Assembly (NCBI GenBank): GCA_030522415.1
Contig: CM060121.1
Coordinates: forward strand, 25,816,412-25,880,411
Source: Channallabes apus
Lineage: Eukaryota; Chordata; Actinopteri; Siluriformes; Clariidae
Direction: 5' to 3'
Length of the DNA stretch: 64,000 nt
The translations under genes were made by a program, and so were the position numbers. The notes under the pieces were generated by a model. It saw only the letters and a list, made by a program, of their open reading frames with translations, was not told the origin of the DNA and did not search any database. Below, piece after piece: positions 44,990 through 55,560 of the stretch (position 1 is its first letter; each line of letters begins with the position of its first letter).

Positions 44990-46258
44990 CAGTGGTGTCA
45001 AAAATATTCACATTCATTACTTGAGTAGAAGTATAGATACTAGGGTTTAAGAAGACTTCTTTAGAAGTTGAAGTATCAACTCAAGCTTTTTACTCAAGTA
45101 AAAGTGTAAAAGTACTGGTTTCAAAACTACTTAAAGTATAAAAGTAAAAGTAACGTGAGGGGGAAAAAAAGGATAAATTATTTTATTAAGGATAAAAGCT
45201 TAGGCTGTGCCACGGGCCTATATACTGCACTACAACCTCATAAAAAAATAAATAAATAAAAATGTGTTGTTTTTTTGTTGTATTTTTTAATGCCCATAGT
45301 GATTTGGAATACTGTATATGGCAATTGAAAAAGAATGTATTTTAGTACAATGCAAACACATTAAAGAACCATAAATGTGTACTACTGAGCATTAACATGT
45401 TTTATGGAGAAGAAGATATGATAACTAGTTACCTATAAGTATTTTAATGGTGCAAAAACTCAAACTTCAGAGGCATGTCATCAGTAACCTTTATTGGAAT
45501 GTAAATGTACAGGCTTGTGTGTGTGTGTGTATATATATCATTCCTGTTACCTTCCTGGTGCTGTTACCTTCCTCGCTGGTGATTGGTTGTGACATTTCGC
45601 TCGAATCTTGAGTTTCTATCATGGACAGCTTCGTCTACTTATCACAACCTTATCAACCGAAAATGCTAATTTATTCAAACGTCCTTACTGGAGTGTGTGA
45701 CGTAATGTCATGTGCTGGTGCGATGGATCGTGTACCAACCAATAGGGTGTCAGAATGGTATGTTTATACTTCTCATCTGTAACGTCCTTCGATATAGAAG
45801 AAAATAAAGATCACATAGACAAACGGAGTTGTTAGCAAATGTGCCATCTACTTCTTTTGTTCTCTCATGCGCATGCCCAGTGACAGATTACACACGCTTA
45901 GTTACCTCGTCCTGCTTGACGTGCTTACGTGCTTACGTCAGAGTCAGGATGCTGAACAGAAAACTTGGAACAGAACTACATGCAAACACTACATCATCCA
46001 ACCACAATCAAATTTGCTCCATCCGGATGGCGCGATTTATCCGGATGTTTTTTTTGTTTGTTTGTTTGCTAAAATAAAATAGGAGTAATGAGGCTATTTT
46101 TAAAATGTAAGGAGTAGAAAGTACAAATAATTGCGTGAAAATGTAAGGAGAAGTAAAAAGTTGGCTGAAAAATTATTACTCCAGTAAAGTATAGATACCC
46201 AAAATTTCTACTTAAGTAAGGTAACGAAGTATTTGTACTTTGTTACTTGACACCTCTG
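44990..46258. mobile_element. hAT MITE, long form
   Basis: Ends cagtggtgtcaaaaatattc and gttacttgacacctctg, as in the copy at 52981. The flanks are tgtgtgtg and cgtgtgtg (7 of 8), though in TG-rich DNA, so the duplication is weaker evidence. The interior (about 45240-46080) holds the same modules that are rearranged at 50.2-51.9 kb. No transposase. Confidence 0.85.
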
Positions 46259-46512
46259 CGTGTGTGTGTGTGTATTCACCCAGCAGGGGAGATGATTACC
46301 TACAATTCAGCAGCGCAAGAGAGAGAAAAAACGTTGGCTCAGTTGTGATGACGTGACATCGGTGTCAAAACAAGAAGCGCATGCGTGATACATGATACTT
46401 GTGCCCGTAAACCAAGACAACGCTCGTTTTTCAAGTCAAAATTTATTACAAATCTTTGCTCATCTTGCGGAACACTCATAAACTGCGTTACTCGTAATCT
46501 GAGGTTCCACTG

Positions 46513-46890
46513 TTTTTTGTAGTAAGTGTGCCACGTAGACTATAAAAGCTTTAAACCTGTCTGATGAAAGACAAGGCCAAGAATACTGTAGAACAGAAAC
46601 AAACTGATTGTAGTTGCTGTTGAATAAATGATAAGACAAGGACATCTGGTCTGGGTCAAATAAAGAGTCGTCAGTTTGTATGTAGGAACTATGTGTACGG
46701 GCTTTGATTATGTTAGCAGAGATGTTTGTGCATAAAATGGGATGGCTAAAAGAAAGTCATTATCTTTCTCCATGCTGCAACTGTTTGCTGTACGAGACCA
46801 GTCCTTCTGCAAACGTTTAAATAAATCCTTTGTTACATTGCTCTTACCCAGTGTATGAATTACTTGTCTTTTTAATGTTTGCAGAATTTC
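46513..46890. repeat. Dispersed repeat copy B (Harbinger empty site)
   Basis: Aligns with 17691-17830 joined to 19592-19850. At about 46641 it reads gacatctggtctgggtc, the uninterrupted Harbinger target. At 46584-46590 it has TACTGTA where copy A has TA (17771-17772). At 46696 it has TA where copy A has TACAGTA (19639-19645). Confidence 0.88.
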
Positions 46891-47040
46891 CACCACAACA
46901 GTCGTGTGGTAGATCCACCAGCTGCATTTCTCTGGCAAAAATAAAGAATACTGTATGTAGAAAAAATGGAAGAAAAGTAATGAGTCAAGTGTAGCCAAAT
47001 GTAGCAGTAGCGTTTCTTCTTCACAAATCTACTCAAGTAA
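46891..47040. other. Spacer with a hAT-like end fragment
   Basis: The right edge (ctactcaagtaaaagtaaaa near 47030) resembles hAT subterminal sequence. Nothing else seen; one TACTGTA near 46952. Confidence 0.4.
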
Positions 47041-48790
47041 AAGTAAAAAGTATGTCATGTCTCTTTACACGCCCCCAGAATGTCCTGCCTGCACACCGGT
47101 TTCTTATCCATCACTGATTTCATCCAGCTTATAAGGAGTTGCGGGACACTATCCCTTTGCTGGATTATTATGTGTTGTTTCGCTGCAATTTTCTCGTTCA
47201 TGGTCTTCACATTGCCGATTTAGCTTTTTTTTTCGGATTCTCGCTTCCCCTCTCACCATTTGTATTGGTTGCTTTGCTTGGATTTAACAGCTTTGAACTC
47301 TCATTTTTGTTTCCTCGATTACGGCCCTACTTAATGTTTTATCTCGATGCCCTTGCTGACGGATCTCACGTCTTTTGAAATTACGCTTTTGCCTTCCTGA
47401 CTACGACTCTGTCTCACGTTTTGCTCGACGCTGTCACTGACGGATCTCACTGACTGGAGGGGACCTAACTCCCGTTTCCAGTATGGACCGATCACAGGAA
47501 CCTTGAATATCTACTGTACATACAGTACTGCCAAGAGGCTTACTGCCCGACAGGCCCGGTGGGCACTGTTTTTTTCTAGATTCAACTTCGTCCTGTTCTA
47601 CTGGCCAGGTTCTAAACACACCAAGCCCAGTTCTCCTTTTCCCATGACTACGTGCCATGGAACACAATCCTGCTCTCTCGCTGTCTAATAGTAGCCATGG
47701 AACTAGACATTGAGGCAAAGGTCATGCAGGTGCTGACTCAGGAGCCCGGCCCAATCAATGTTCCCCCGAATCGTCTCGTTCCCATTTGTTTATGCTTGCA
47801 GGTCTTGGAATGGGGCCATGGATCCAGGTTGTCCTGTCACCTGGGCTCCTCCCAAACCCGATTCATCATTGAACAACGTTTCTGGTGGCCCACATTGGGG
47901 AGGGAAGTGTCCAGCTTTGTGGTGGCCTGCGACATCTGCGCTCACTGAAAAAAAGGGGCCACCGGCCCCCTGCTGGCCTCTTCAGACCCTTACCCGTTCC
48001 TCACCGTCCCTGGTCCCATATTTCACTGGATTTCGTAATGGGCCTACCCTCGTTGGACGGGAACACTTATATTATTACCATCGTCAACCGTCGTCTGTTC
48101 ATCTAGTTCCCCTTCCCAAGCTTCCCACCGCCAAGGAGACAGCAGGGCAACTGATTCTTCATGTTTTTCATCTTCATGGTCTCCCCACAGACATCGTCTT
48201 GGATTGAGGCCCACAGTTCAGTGCACACTTCTGGAAGGCCTTTTGTAAGCTCATCACGGCCACTCCTAGTCTGTCTTCTGGGATTCATCCCCAATCCAAC
48301 GGGCAAACTGAACGCAAGAATCAGGAGATGGAAGTCACTCTCCGGTGCATGATCACTTGTGATGCTACCACCTGGAGCATGTTAGTCGAGTATGCCCACA
48401 ACTCCTTGCTATCCGCCTCCACAGGGATTCAAGTGCTGTCTGGGCTACCAGCCACCGCTGTTCCCAACTCAAGAAGAGGAAGTAGAGTTTCTCTTGGCCC
48501 AATATTTCGTCTGCCGCTGCAAACGGACTTGGCTACGAGCAAGACAATCCCTGCTGCAAGCCTCCAGGTTGTACAAGAGACAGGCTGACCGCCACCGCAC
48601 CAAGGCTCCCAGGTACGGTGGAGGGCAGAGAGTCATGCTCGTCACCAGGAAGATCCCTCTTACAAACTCTCACCGCGCTTCATCGGTCACTTCACTGTGT
48701 CCAAAGTAATCAACCCGTGCGCAGTTATACTTCTGCTCCCATCCTCGATGGATGGATCAACCCGACCTTCCACGTTTCACAGCTATGACG
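47041..48790 (+). mobile_element. Degenerate Gypsy-type LTR retrotransposon
   Basis: Pol relic on the plus strand (47520-48785). Pyrimidine-rich sequences on both sides share motifs such as cttttgaaattacgcttttg (47375) and cttttgatatcacgcttctg (48808), which may be LTR remnants. Gag and the RT core are absent. Confidence 0.6.
47520..48785 (+). pseudogene. Gypsy RNase H-integrase pseudogene
   Basis: Frame-shifted pieces in order. RNase H end: [20 protein letters not shown] (47535-47600). Integrase zinc domain: [19 protein letters not shown] then [10 protein letters not shown] and CDICAH (47800-47948). Catalytic core: [17 protein letters not shown] with the first Asp (48015-48065), a stop where DRGPQF is expected (about 48205), then SSGIHPQSNGQTER with the Glu (48275-48315). 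C-terminus: ILDGWINPTFHVSQ (48745-48785). Several indels make it non-functional. It resembles the younger element at 54-59 kb but is a distinct, older copy. Confidence 0.82.
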
Positions 48791-49475
48791 TACGACGTAG
48801 CGCCTCACGGCTTTTGATATCACGCTTCTGCTTTGTCGACCATGCCCCCGCTCTGAGAATCTCGCTGTTTCAGGTTTCTCAGAGGGTCCTTCACTGTTGG
48901 ACACAACAGTGTCCAACACCTCCCACTGTTGCAGAGGAGGTGTTCTCTGGTGGGTTAGTCTTAGTTTTAGCTTTGGCTGACCGAGTATGCCATCACACAC
49001 TTGCCCTGCTGTGAGGGCTCTAATGTCATGGGCTGGCTATCTCCACCTACAGCACCCAGACTTTTCTCTACAGAAAATTTTGCTCTTGCACTCTCTTACA
49101 CTCTCAAAAGTCTGGGTGTGCTCCTATAACGCTAATATTCTTTCCGTCAGAGTGCTCACTAATACACACCTACTGTATCACAAATAAAGTTATCGCTAAT
49201 GGCGGAGGAAGAATGTCCAAACATTCTGCACTTCACACACTGAACAAGCAGAATATTGGCCTTTTTATCTTAAAAGCGGAAGAAGGTGGAAGGTCCAATA
49301 AAATTAAATCGTAAAAAAAAAAAAAAATAGGAATTTAGGAACTTCTACCCATCTTTTATTTTTTTTTCAATCCATCATGACAAATAACAATTACCTGCCT
49401 AGAGATCACATACATGGACATCTTCTAGGAATCTACAGAAAATATTCATGAATATACAAATCCCATAAGTGCGAA
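48791..49475. other. No gene recognised
   Basis: Possible LTR remnant at its left; otherwise unassigned. TACTGTA near 49174. Confidence 0.4.
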
Positions 49476-49690
49476 GCAGTAGGACCTGATGGCGTATCGC
49501 CAAGAGTATTAAAAGCATGTGCTGAGCAGCTAGCAAGTGTGTACACAGACAAACCCCATCTTGCGATGAGCGACTGGTCAACATCTCTTCACTACTTGAT
49601 ACACTGGATACAGTACAGTTTGCTTACTGTCCAAACAGTAACAAATGAAGCCAAAAACAGTTTAAAATGCTGTTTGTAGACTATTCAATT
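49476..49690 (+). pseudogene. L2/Rex1-type reverse transcriptase fragment
   Basis: Plus-strand pieces read AVGPDGVSPRVLKACAEQLA (49480-49540), then LDTLDTVQFAYCPNSNK and MLFVDYS (49605-49685), recognisable as RT motifs of CR1/L2-type LINEs. Intervening sequence is deleted. A TACAGTA near 49609 sits before the QFAY block. It joins directly to the dispersed repeat at 49683. Confidence 0.65.
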
Positions 49691-49960
49691 CGATTTTATT
49701 TGTATAATGTTTTTTACAACTGTCATTGTCACAAAGCAGCTTTACACAATCAAAAGAATTTATGCAAGTTTGTATGAATTGTGATCCCTGATGAGCAAGC
49801 AGAGGGCGATGGCAATGGTGGCAAGGAAAAACTCCCTGAGATGGCACTAGGAAGAAACCTCAACAGGGAACCCATCCTCATTTGGGTGATAAAGGATAGC
49901 CGGGGATTGATCTGCTATACTGTGTGTGTTAGGTGGCTGACAGTTCAATATAACAGTTTA
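49683..49960 (-). repeat. Dispersed repeat, minus orientation
   Basis: Reverse complement of the sequence at 53970-54135 joined to 59047-59165: for example ccctgagatggcactaggaa here and ttcctattaccatctcaggg there. It begins with attcaattcgattttatttg, which reads as a TTGAA-rich 3' end on the minus strand, so it is probably a retroposon. Confidence 0.8.
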
Positions 49961-50217
49961 TGTCTTTAAGTTAAAATGGAGACCAGTTTGTTACTGGAGG
50001 GCCAGGTAGGAAATTGTATGAAATTCCAGTCGTGAACTATCAAGCGACTGTATTTACAAGTCCTCAGAGAACACTGAGTGATAGGATTTCTACTAGAAGC
50101 GGGGTCCCAGGACGAGTGAAATGGGTCCAAAGGGCAGAGCTTGACAAAGAGACAGGGAGATTTTATTTTATTTCAGCATGCCATTAAAAATAAATAAATA
50201 AATAAATCACGCCATCA

Positions 50218-51280
50218 GGGGTCCGTTCTTCCTACGTCGCTAACTCAGTTAGCTGGATTTGATTGTTGTGGATTTGTCCTGATCTTGGATTGTTTCGTTC
50301 TTCGATGCGCTTCTCGCATTTGCTGTCATAGTAACATGTCCGTAAGCTTAAACCTGCTCGGTAGCAGGTTTATTTCATGTAAACAGGATTTAGGTTGCAT
50401 TCATGCCGGGATATGATTGGTTGAAATGGCGAGGTCACATCTGATTGGTTAAAGAGCACGACTGACGCGGATTGACTCACATGGGAAAAGAAAAGTATCT
50501 TGAATATATACACACACATAATCGCTATCAAATATTATATTAGAAAATTCATAGGTTTATTATTATCAATATGATATTACTATTATAATGAAGCCTAGGC
50601 ACGAGACAGCTGTCAAGACCATTAATACAAATGGTCTTGTATCTTGTATCATTGTATAATGTTTATTTTGTAACATTTATTTTTCAGGGGTTTGCCGTGA
50701 ATAAATATGCAAATAAATATTTATATATAATAAACAATATATTTTTTATAATGAAAAATTGGACAAAACTAATTTTATTATAAAATAAATAATATAAAAG
50801 TATACATGTATTTGAAAAAAAGTATTCATATTTCGAATTTTTCATATCTAACATATATATATATTTCATATTGCTTATTTTATTTTATTGTCTCATGTAA
50901 TTTGTAAACCATTAACCTATGAATTTATGTTCTAATATTTTATAGCGATTACTGTATGTGGGGGGGGGGGGGGCAATCCATCGCAGGGGGGCATTTCAGC
51001 GCATAACACGTGTTACAAAAAAAATTGAGCCACTCTTTTGGCATTTCGACAACTAATCGAAGGGGTTGTGATCAGTGTTTCTACTGTCGATGCATATCGC
51101 CTTTTAAACCAACGCACGAATGCGCAATAATCCTAGACAACTCAATCCAGCTATACTAATCATCAACAACAGGTGGCTCGAAGAACCAACTTAGCTGGAT
51201 TGTAATTAGCACGATTATCTCATCTTAGATGCGTCAATTCATCTCGGATGTATCAAGCGACGTATGAAGAACGGACCCCC
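50218..51280. mobile_element. Non-autonomous TIR element, GGGGTCCGTTCTTC ends
   Basis: The ends ggggtccgttcttcctacgt and the inverted acgtatgaagaacggacccc are strong inverted repeats extending inward (agctggatt blocks on both sides). About 1.06 kb, no transposase. It lies within the rearranged hAT interior. Superfamily not certain: Harbinger- or ISL2EU-like ends are possible, and no clear target duplication was seen. A long G run lies near 50960-50973. Confidence 0.7.
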
Positions 51281-51635
51281 GGGTGCAGCGAATTTGATTG
51301 TGGTTGGATGAGAAGTATAAACATACCATTCCGACACCCTATTGGTTACCGATGTTTCATGGAGAAGAAGATATGATAACTAGTTGCCTATAAGTATTTT
51401 AATGGTGCAAAAAGTCAAACTTCAGAGGCATGTCATCGGTAACCTTTATTGGAATGTAAATGTACATCCAAGCTGCAGGAATCTGTGAGGACAACATACA
51501 AGAAAATTAGAAAATTTGAAAATCAGGCCATACAAGTAACAATTACCCTTTATGGTTGTCTACAATAAACATTAGTGCTGTCAGAATGAATGATTAATCA
51601 AAGCGATTCATCAAAAAAAAATTATAGATAGATAG

Positions 51636-51638
<3 letters not shown>

Positions 51639-51702
<64 letters not shown>
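51639..51702. repeat. (GT)n microsatellite
   Basis: About 32 GT units. Confidence 0.95.
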
Positions 51703-51704
<2 letters not shown>

Positions 51705-51948
51705 GTATATATACAGGTTACCGATGACATGCCTCTGAAGTTTGACTTTTTGCACCGTTAAAATACTTATAATCAACTAGTTATCATATCTTCTTCTCCA
51801 TAAAACATGTTAATGCTTAGTAGTACACATATATGGTTCTTTAGTGTATTTGCATTGTACTAAAATGCATTCTTTTTCAATTACCATATACAAGTAACCC
51901 AAATCACTATGGCCGTTAAAAAAAAAAAAAAAAAAACAACAACACATT

Positions 51949-52248
51949 GCTCAGGCGAATGGAGCAAACGAGAGGTAACGGGAACTACAATTCCCATCAG
52001 CCCAGGCGTGGCCGTCATCCTTTGCGGTCGCTACAGATCCAGTAATGCGCATATCCGATTTAAAACCTGCTTACTCCGTAATGATTAATTACTCTTTCCA
52101 TCTCTTTTCCTTCGCCACTTATAGCAGCACCCGCCATTTCCGCATTACTGGATCTGTAGCAACAACAGACCGCAAAGGATGATGGTCACGCCTGGGCTGA
52201 TGGGAATTGTAGTTCCCTCTACCTCCCGTTCGCTCCATTCGCCTGAGC
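51949..52248. repeat. 300-bp palindrome with ZNF143-like motifs in both arms
   Basis: Arms 51949-52049 and 52141-52248 are inverted copies with minor differences, around a 90-bp AT-richer loop. Each arm contains actacaattcccatcagccc (51984-52003 plus; 52194-52213 minus). This matches the ZNF143/THAP11 promoter motif ACTAYRNNNCCCR (established motif, recalled). It may be a MITE; target duplications were not resolved. Confidence 0.8.
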
Positions 52249-52740
52249 AAACTTTTCTCAGAAGACCTATAGTTTTATCGAGTCATTTCGGTTTCTCTCT
52301 GAGAAGAAACGGGAAAGGGGAAAAAAAATCCTGTCTCTGTCTGAATAAGTGAGTGAATGAGGTGAGTGTTCTCAAATACTCATTCAGCACATGGGCCAGC
52401 TGCAATAAGTAGGCTGCTATTTTTTTTTCTGAGTTTTCAAGAATACTAAATTGAAACTTTTTTTTTTTTTTTATATGGTTTAATAATTTTTTGTTAAAAT
52501 TGAAGTTTCTGTTTCAAAGTTTACAGATAGATGGCTAATTTGTATGCCATTGATATGTTCAGTGTTCATGTATACTGTTTAATAAACACTTCTGGCACTT
52601 TTTTCGAGTCTCTTCATTAGTTTTGTTTTTCCTGTAAATGATTCAATAAATACCGCACCGTGCCATTCATACCGAGGTATTCGTACCATGAAGTTTTGAT
52701 ACTGTTACATCCCTAGTATTTAAGGTGTAGTTCAAGCAGA
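52249..52740. other. No gene recognised
   Basis: AT-rich with several T runs; no feature supported. Confidence 0.4.
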
Positions 52741-52980
52741 GACTCCGGCAGGACTAACTGACAGCATAACTAAAAGAGAGAGCCGGAAGGAAACACAGAC
52801 ATGAAGGCTCCCTAAGATGTAAAGCAACTAATCGCTTCACCATCAACAAACCTGAGTGATCAATGAGAGTGGGAAAGACAGCATCTAAACATACCAGTTT
52901 ACCATAATAGTCCATGAGTCCTCCAAATCTGCTTCTTTACCTAAGGCAGGTTTGTTGATGGTGAAGTGATTAGCCGCTAT

Positions 52981-53457
52981 CAGTGGTGTCAAAAGTATTC
53001 ACATTCATTACTTGAGTAGAAGTATAGATACTAGGGTTCAAAAATACTTCTTTAGAAGTTGAAGTATCAACCTAAGCTTTTTACTTAAGTAAAAGTTTAA
53101 AAGTACTGGTTTCAAAACTACTTAAAGTATAAAAGTAAAAGTACCGTGAGGGGCGACAAAAGCATTAAGGTCTCGCGTTCTCAACATGCGACCGGGGGGC
53201 GGGGGCGGGCGTTGTGCGCGTTCTTATCATGCGACCGGGGGAGGGGGGGGGGGATTGCGCGTTCTGATCATAAAAATAGAGTAACGAGGATATTTTTAAA
53301 ATGTAAGGAGTAGAAAGTACAGATAATTGCTTAAAAATTTAATTAGTAGAAGTAAAAAGTCGGCTGAAAAATAATTACTCCAGTAAAGTATAGATACCCA
53401 AAATTTCTACTTAAGTAAGGTAACGAAGTATTTGTACTTCGTTACTTGACACCTCTG
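52981..53457. mobile_element. hAT MITE, short form
   Basis: A 477-bp element with the same termini as 44990-46258 (cagtggtgtcaaaagtattc; gttacttgacacctctg). Flanking octamers gccgctat (52973-52980) and gtcgctat (53458-53465) match at 7 of 8. The centre has two G-rich tracts (53190-53255) in place of the long-form interior. Confidence 0.92.
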
Positions 53458-54143
53458 GTCGCTATACATCTCAGGGAGCCCTTATGTCTGTGTTTATGGC
53501 TCTCCCTTTTAGTTATGCTTTCATAGTTAGTCCTGCCGGAGTCCCTGCTGCACTCTGTACTAAATATACATTCACGTTATACATTGTTTAACTGTGACCA
53601 TACCTAACTGCCATCTCACCTTCTCTTCTGCTCTCTCTTCTCCTCTCTCTTCTCCTCTCTCTCTCTCCCTCTCTCTTTTTCCCTCTACCTGTCTCTCTGT
53701 CGAGCTATACATGTCGCTCCTGAGATGCCAGTGATCCAGACCGCCTCTGCCCTCTGGAGCTGTCTGACTCATCCTAGTGTCCTGCTTCTGTTTGGAGATC
53801 TTGTTGCATGGATGCCCCGTGTGGTCTGCCTGGGATGCGTGTGGTGACTGGGGACGGTTCCACCTGTCCTCGACTGATGCAGACATGAATTCGGTCGCTC
53901 GATAGTCTCCAGGAACGAACAGGACTCGATTTTAACTTTAACACATCTCCTGTTATACTGAACTTGTAGTCTCACACAGTATGATGCAGATCAATCCCTG
54001 CTATCCGTTTTCACCCAAATGAGGATGGGTTCCTAGTTGAGTCTGGTTCCTCTCAAGGTTTCTTCCTATTACCATCTCAGGGAGTTTTACCTTGCCACTG
54101 TCGCCATTGTCCTCGGCTTGCTCATCATGGATGGTCTTATCAT

Positions 54144-54526
54144 TGTCATACACACTCAATCTGCGCCCGGCACTAGGACCCGGAAGTAAGACGGGCGCAA
54201 AACCAGGAAGTATAAAAGAGGTAAACAAACGATGGCTTACCGCTCAGTCATTGAGTTCGGCCCATGTCAGCTCCAGTTGTCGTTTCAGCAAACCGTGAGT
54301 ACTCACATGTTGGTTCCGTTGTCTTTTGCTATTGTGTGTGTATTTTTAGGACGCGGGTTAAATTTGTGTTTTTCCCGTGCTCCGTTTTTGTGAGAGTCCT
54401 TAAACTAAATCGCGTGGTTATCCTGCCTGCTCGCTTCTTTCCGCGTTTGGGTTTATCCTCCACGCTACATTGGGCTAACCGCTAAAGCTATGTCTTCTGG
54501 TCACCTCAGGTTAGTCCATCTTGACA
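54144..54526 (+). repeat. 5' LTR of the chromodomain Gypsy element
   Basis: TGTCATA...TTGACA. A TATA-like tataaaag lies near 54211. It differs from the 3' LTR at 54280 (c/t region) and near 54490 (t/c). A likely promoter and start lie within; no clear polyadenylation signal picked. Confidence 0.95.
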
Positions 54527-54528
54527 GA

Positions 54529-55560
54529 ATGACTGAGCCCTCCGCGATAAACCCAGCGGATTATGCGAGTCTCTGCAACGTTGTAGATCAGCATGCGGCG
54601 TTAATCAATCAGCTAACCGGGGATCTCACTTCCCTCCGCCGCGAGGTCGCTGAGCTCCGGCGGGAGAATACGGATCTCCGCGCAGCTGTTGATGACGTCA
54701 CTGCTTGATCGCACGCCGCCGCATCCCCCCCCCCTCCTTCTGATGTTTTTCTTTCTCTACCAGAGAAGTGGAACGGCACGGACGGGAAGTGCAGCGTATT
54801 TCTGACAGCTCTCGATCTGGTGTTTGAGTTTAATGCCACCAAGTACTCCACCGATCGCCTTCGCATTGCTCTTCTCGTCTCGTTGCTAAAAGGGCAGGCA
54901 GCTGAGGGGGCCACGGCAGTTCTACAGGCGGATACAGACACCGCCCACTCATACAATGAGTTCACCCACCAACTCAAACTCACCTTTGAACATCCAGCGG
55001 GCGAGGTGGAGACCGACACCAGACTTTACCACCTGAGGCAGGGAGGACTGCCCGTGAGCCGCTATACGGCCGAGTTTCGCACTCTCGCCATTCAAACAAC
55101 GTGGGGCGATGCAGCACTCCGGACATCCTACTACGAGGGACTGGCTTCTCGAATCAAGGACGAACTAGCCGGGCGAGAGCTTCCTGCGACCCTAGAGGGC
55201 CTGATCCAACTCACTCTCCGGATCGACCAGCGCCTCCTCTCTCGCCCGAGGCCAGCCCCTCGCACCCTGCCACCTGCACCCAACTTCGCCATCACCACTT
55301 CACGACCCGCACCCGCCTTCACCGTCACCACTCCACGTCCCGCAGACTCCGCCACCTACGCCACCCCAGGACATGTCGGTTCTCCACCTCCTGCCATGGT
55401 TGACACCGGAGCCGGGGAACCCATGCAACTAGGACGCGCCTCCTTAACCGCTGCAGAACGGGAGAGACGCTTCCGTGAAGGGCTCTGCGCCTATTGCGGG
55501 TCAGCCACACATCACAGGGCAACCTGTCCTTTCAGACCGGGAAACGCCCAGGCCCGGTGA
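54529..55560 (+). pseudogene. Gypsy gag with one in-frame TGA
   Basis: Capsid/nucleocapsid precursor that packages element RNA. ATG at 54529 is only two bases after the 5' LTR. The frame reads MTEPSAINPADYASL with a leucine/arginine heptad-like segment (LRREVAELRRENTDLRA). It meets TGA at 54706-54708, then stays open in the same frame to 55558-55560. The capsid-like part is 54820-55250. It is followed by a Pro-rich linker, a PMQLGR motif and a CCHC zinc knuckle CAYCGSATHHRATC (about 55486-55527). A single nonsense change is the only lesion. A DTGA string in the linker is not at a protease position. Confidence 0.88.

Larger units (their letters stand above)
43878..46512. mobile_element. Terminal-inverted-repeat element hosting a SINE and a hAT MITE
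   Basis: Left end cagtggaacctcggattatg; right end is the inverted form (cgtaatctgaggttccactg). This type of end resembles pogo/Tigger-like elements. Inside the left end lies a SINE (43933-44275). The centre is a fold-back sequence (about 44505-44750), and the right half is interrupted by a hAT MITE (44990-46258). No transposase. TA lies at the left edge but not clearly at the right. Pieces of the same family are seen at 12.4 and 17.4 kb. Confidence 0.7.
50160..51930. repeat. Rearranged copy of the hAT interior, with a TIR element inserted
   Basis: 50160-50217 and 51281-51355 resemble the reverse complement of 46080-45700. 51350-51475 matches 45400-45510 in forward orientation, and 51715-51925 matches 45510-45290 reversed. 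The last two blocks therefore form an inverted duplication around the (GT)n at 51639. hAT ends were not found. Confidence 0.6.

Noticed and set aside
45303..45318. TACTGTA near 45308 as a scar, by comparison with 51885-51895
   Set aside because: The inverted paralogue has ttacttgtatatgg, which aligns without a clean 5-bp insertion at TA, so this pair is not used as evidence.
50218..51280. Confident Harbinger assignment for the GGGGTCC element
   Set aside because: Ends are suggestive but no 3-bp duplication was found and there is no transposase, so the superfamily is left open.
54609..55019. Minus-strand frame of 136 codons in the Gypsy element
   Set aside because: Shadow of gag on the opposite strand; no independent family features.
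55397..55410. DTGA string in gag as an aspartic protease active site
   Set aside because: It precedes the PMQLGR and zinc-knuckle segments, within the Pro-rich linker; protease should follow the knuckle and lacks its other motifs here.
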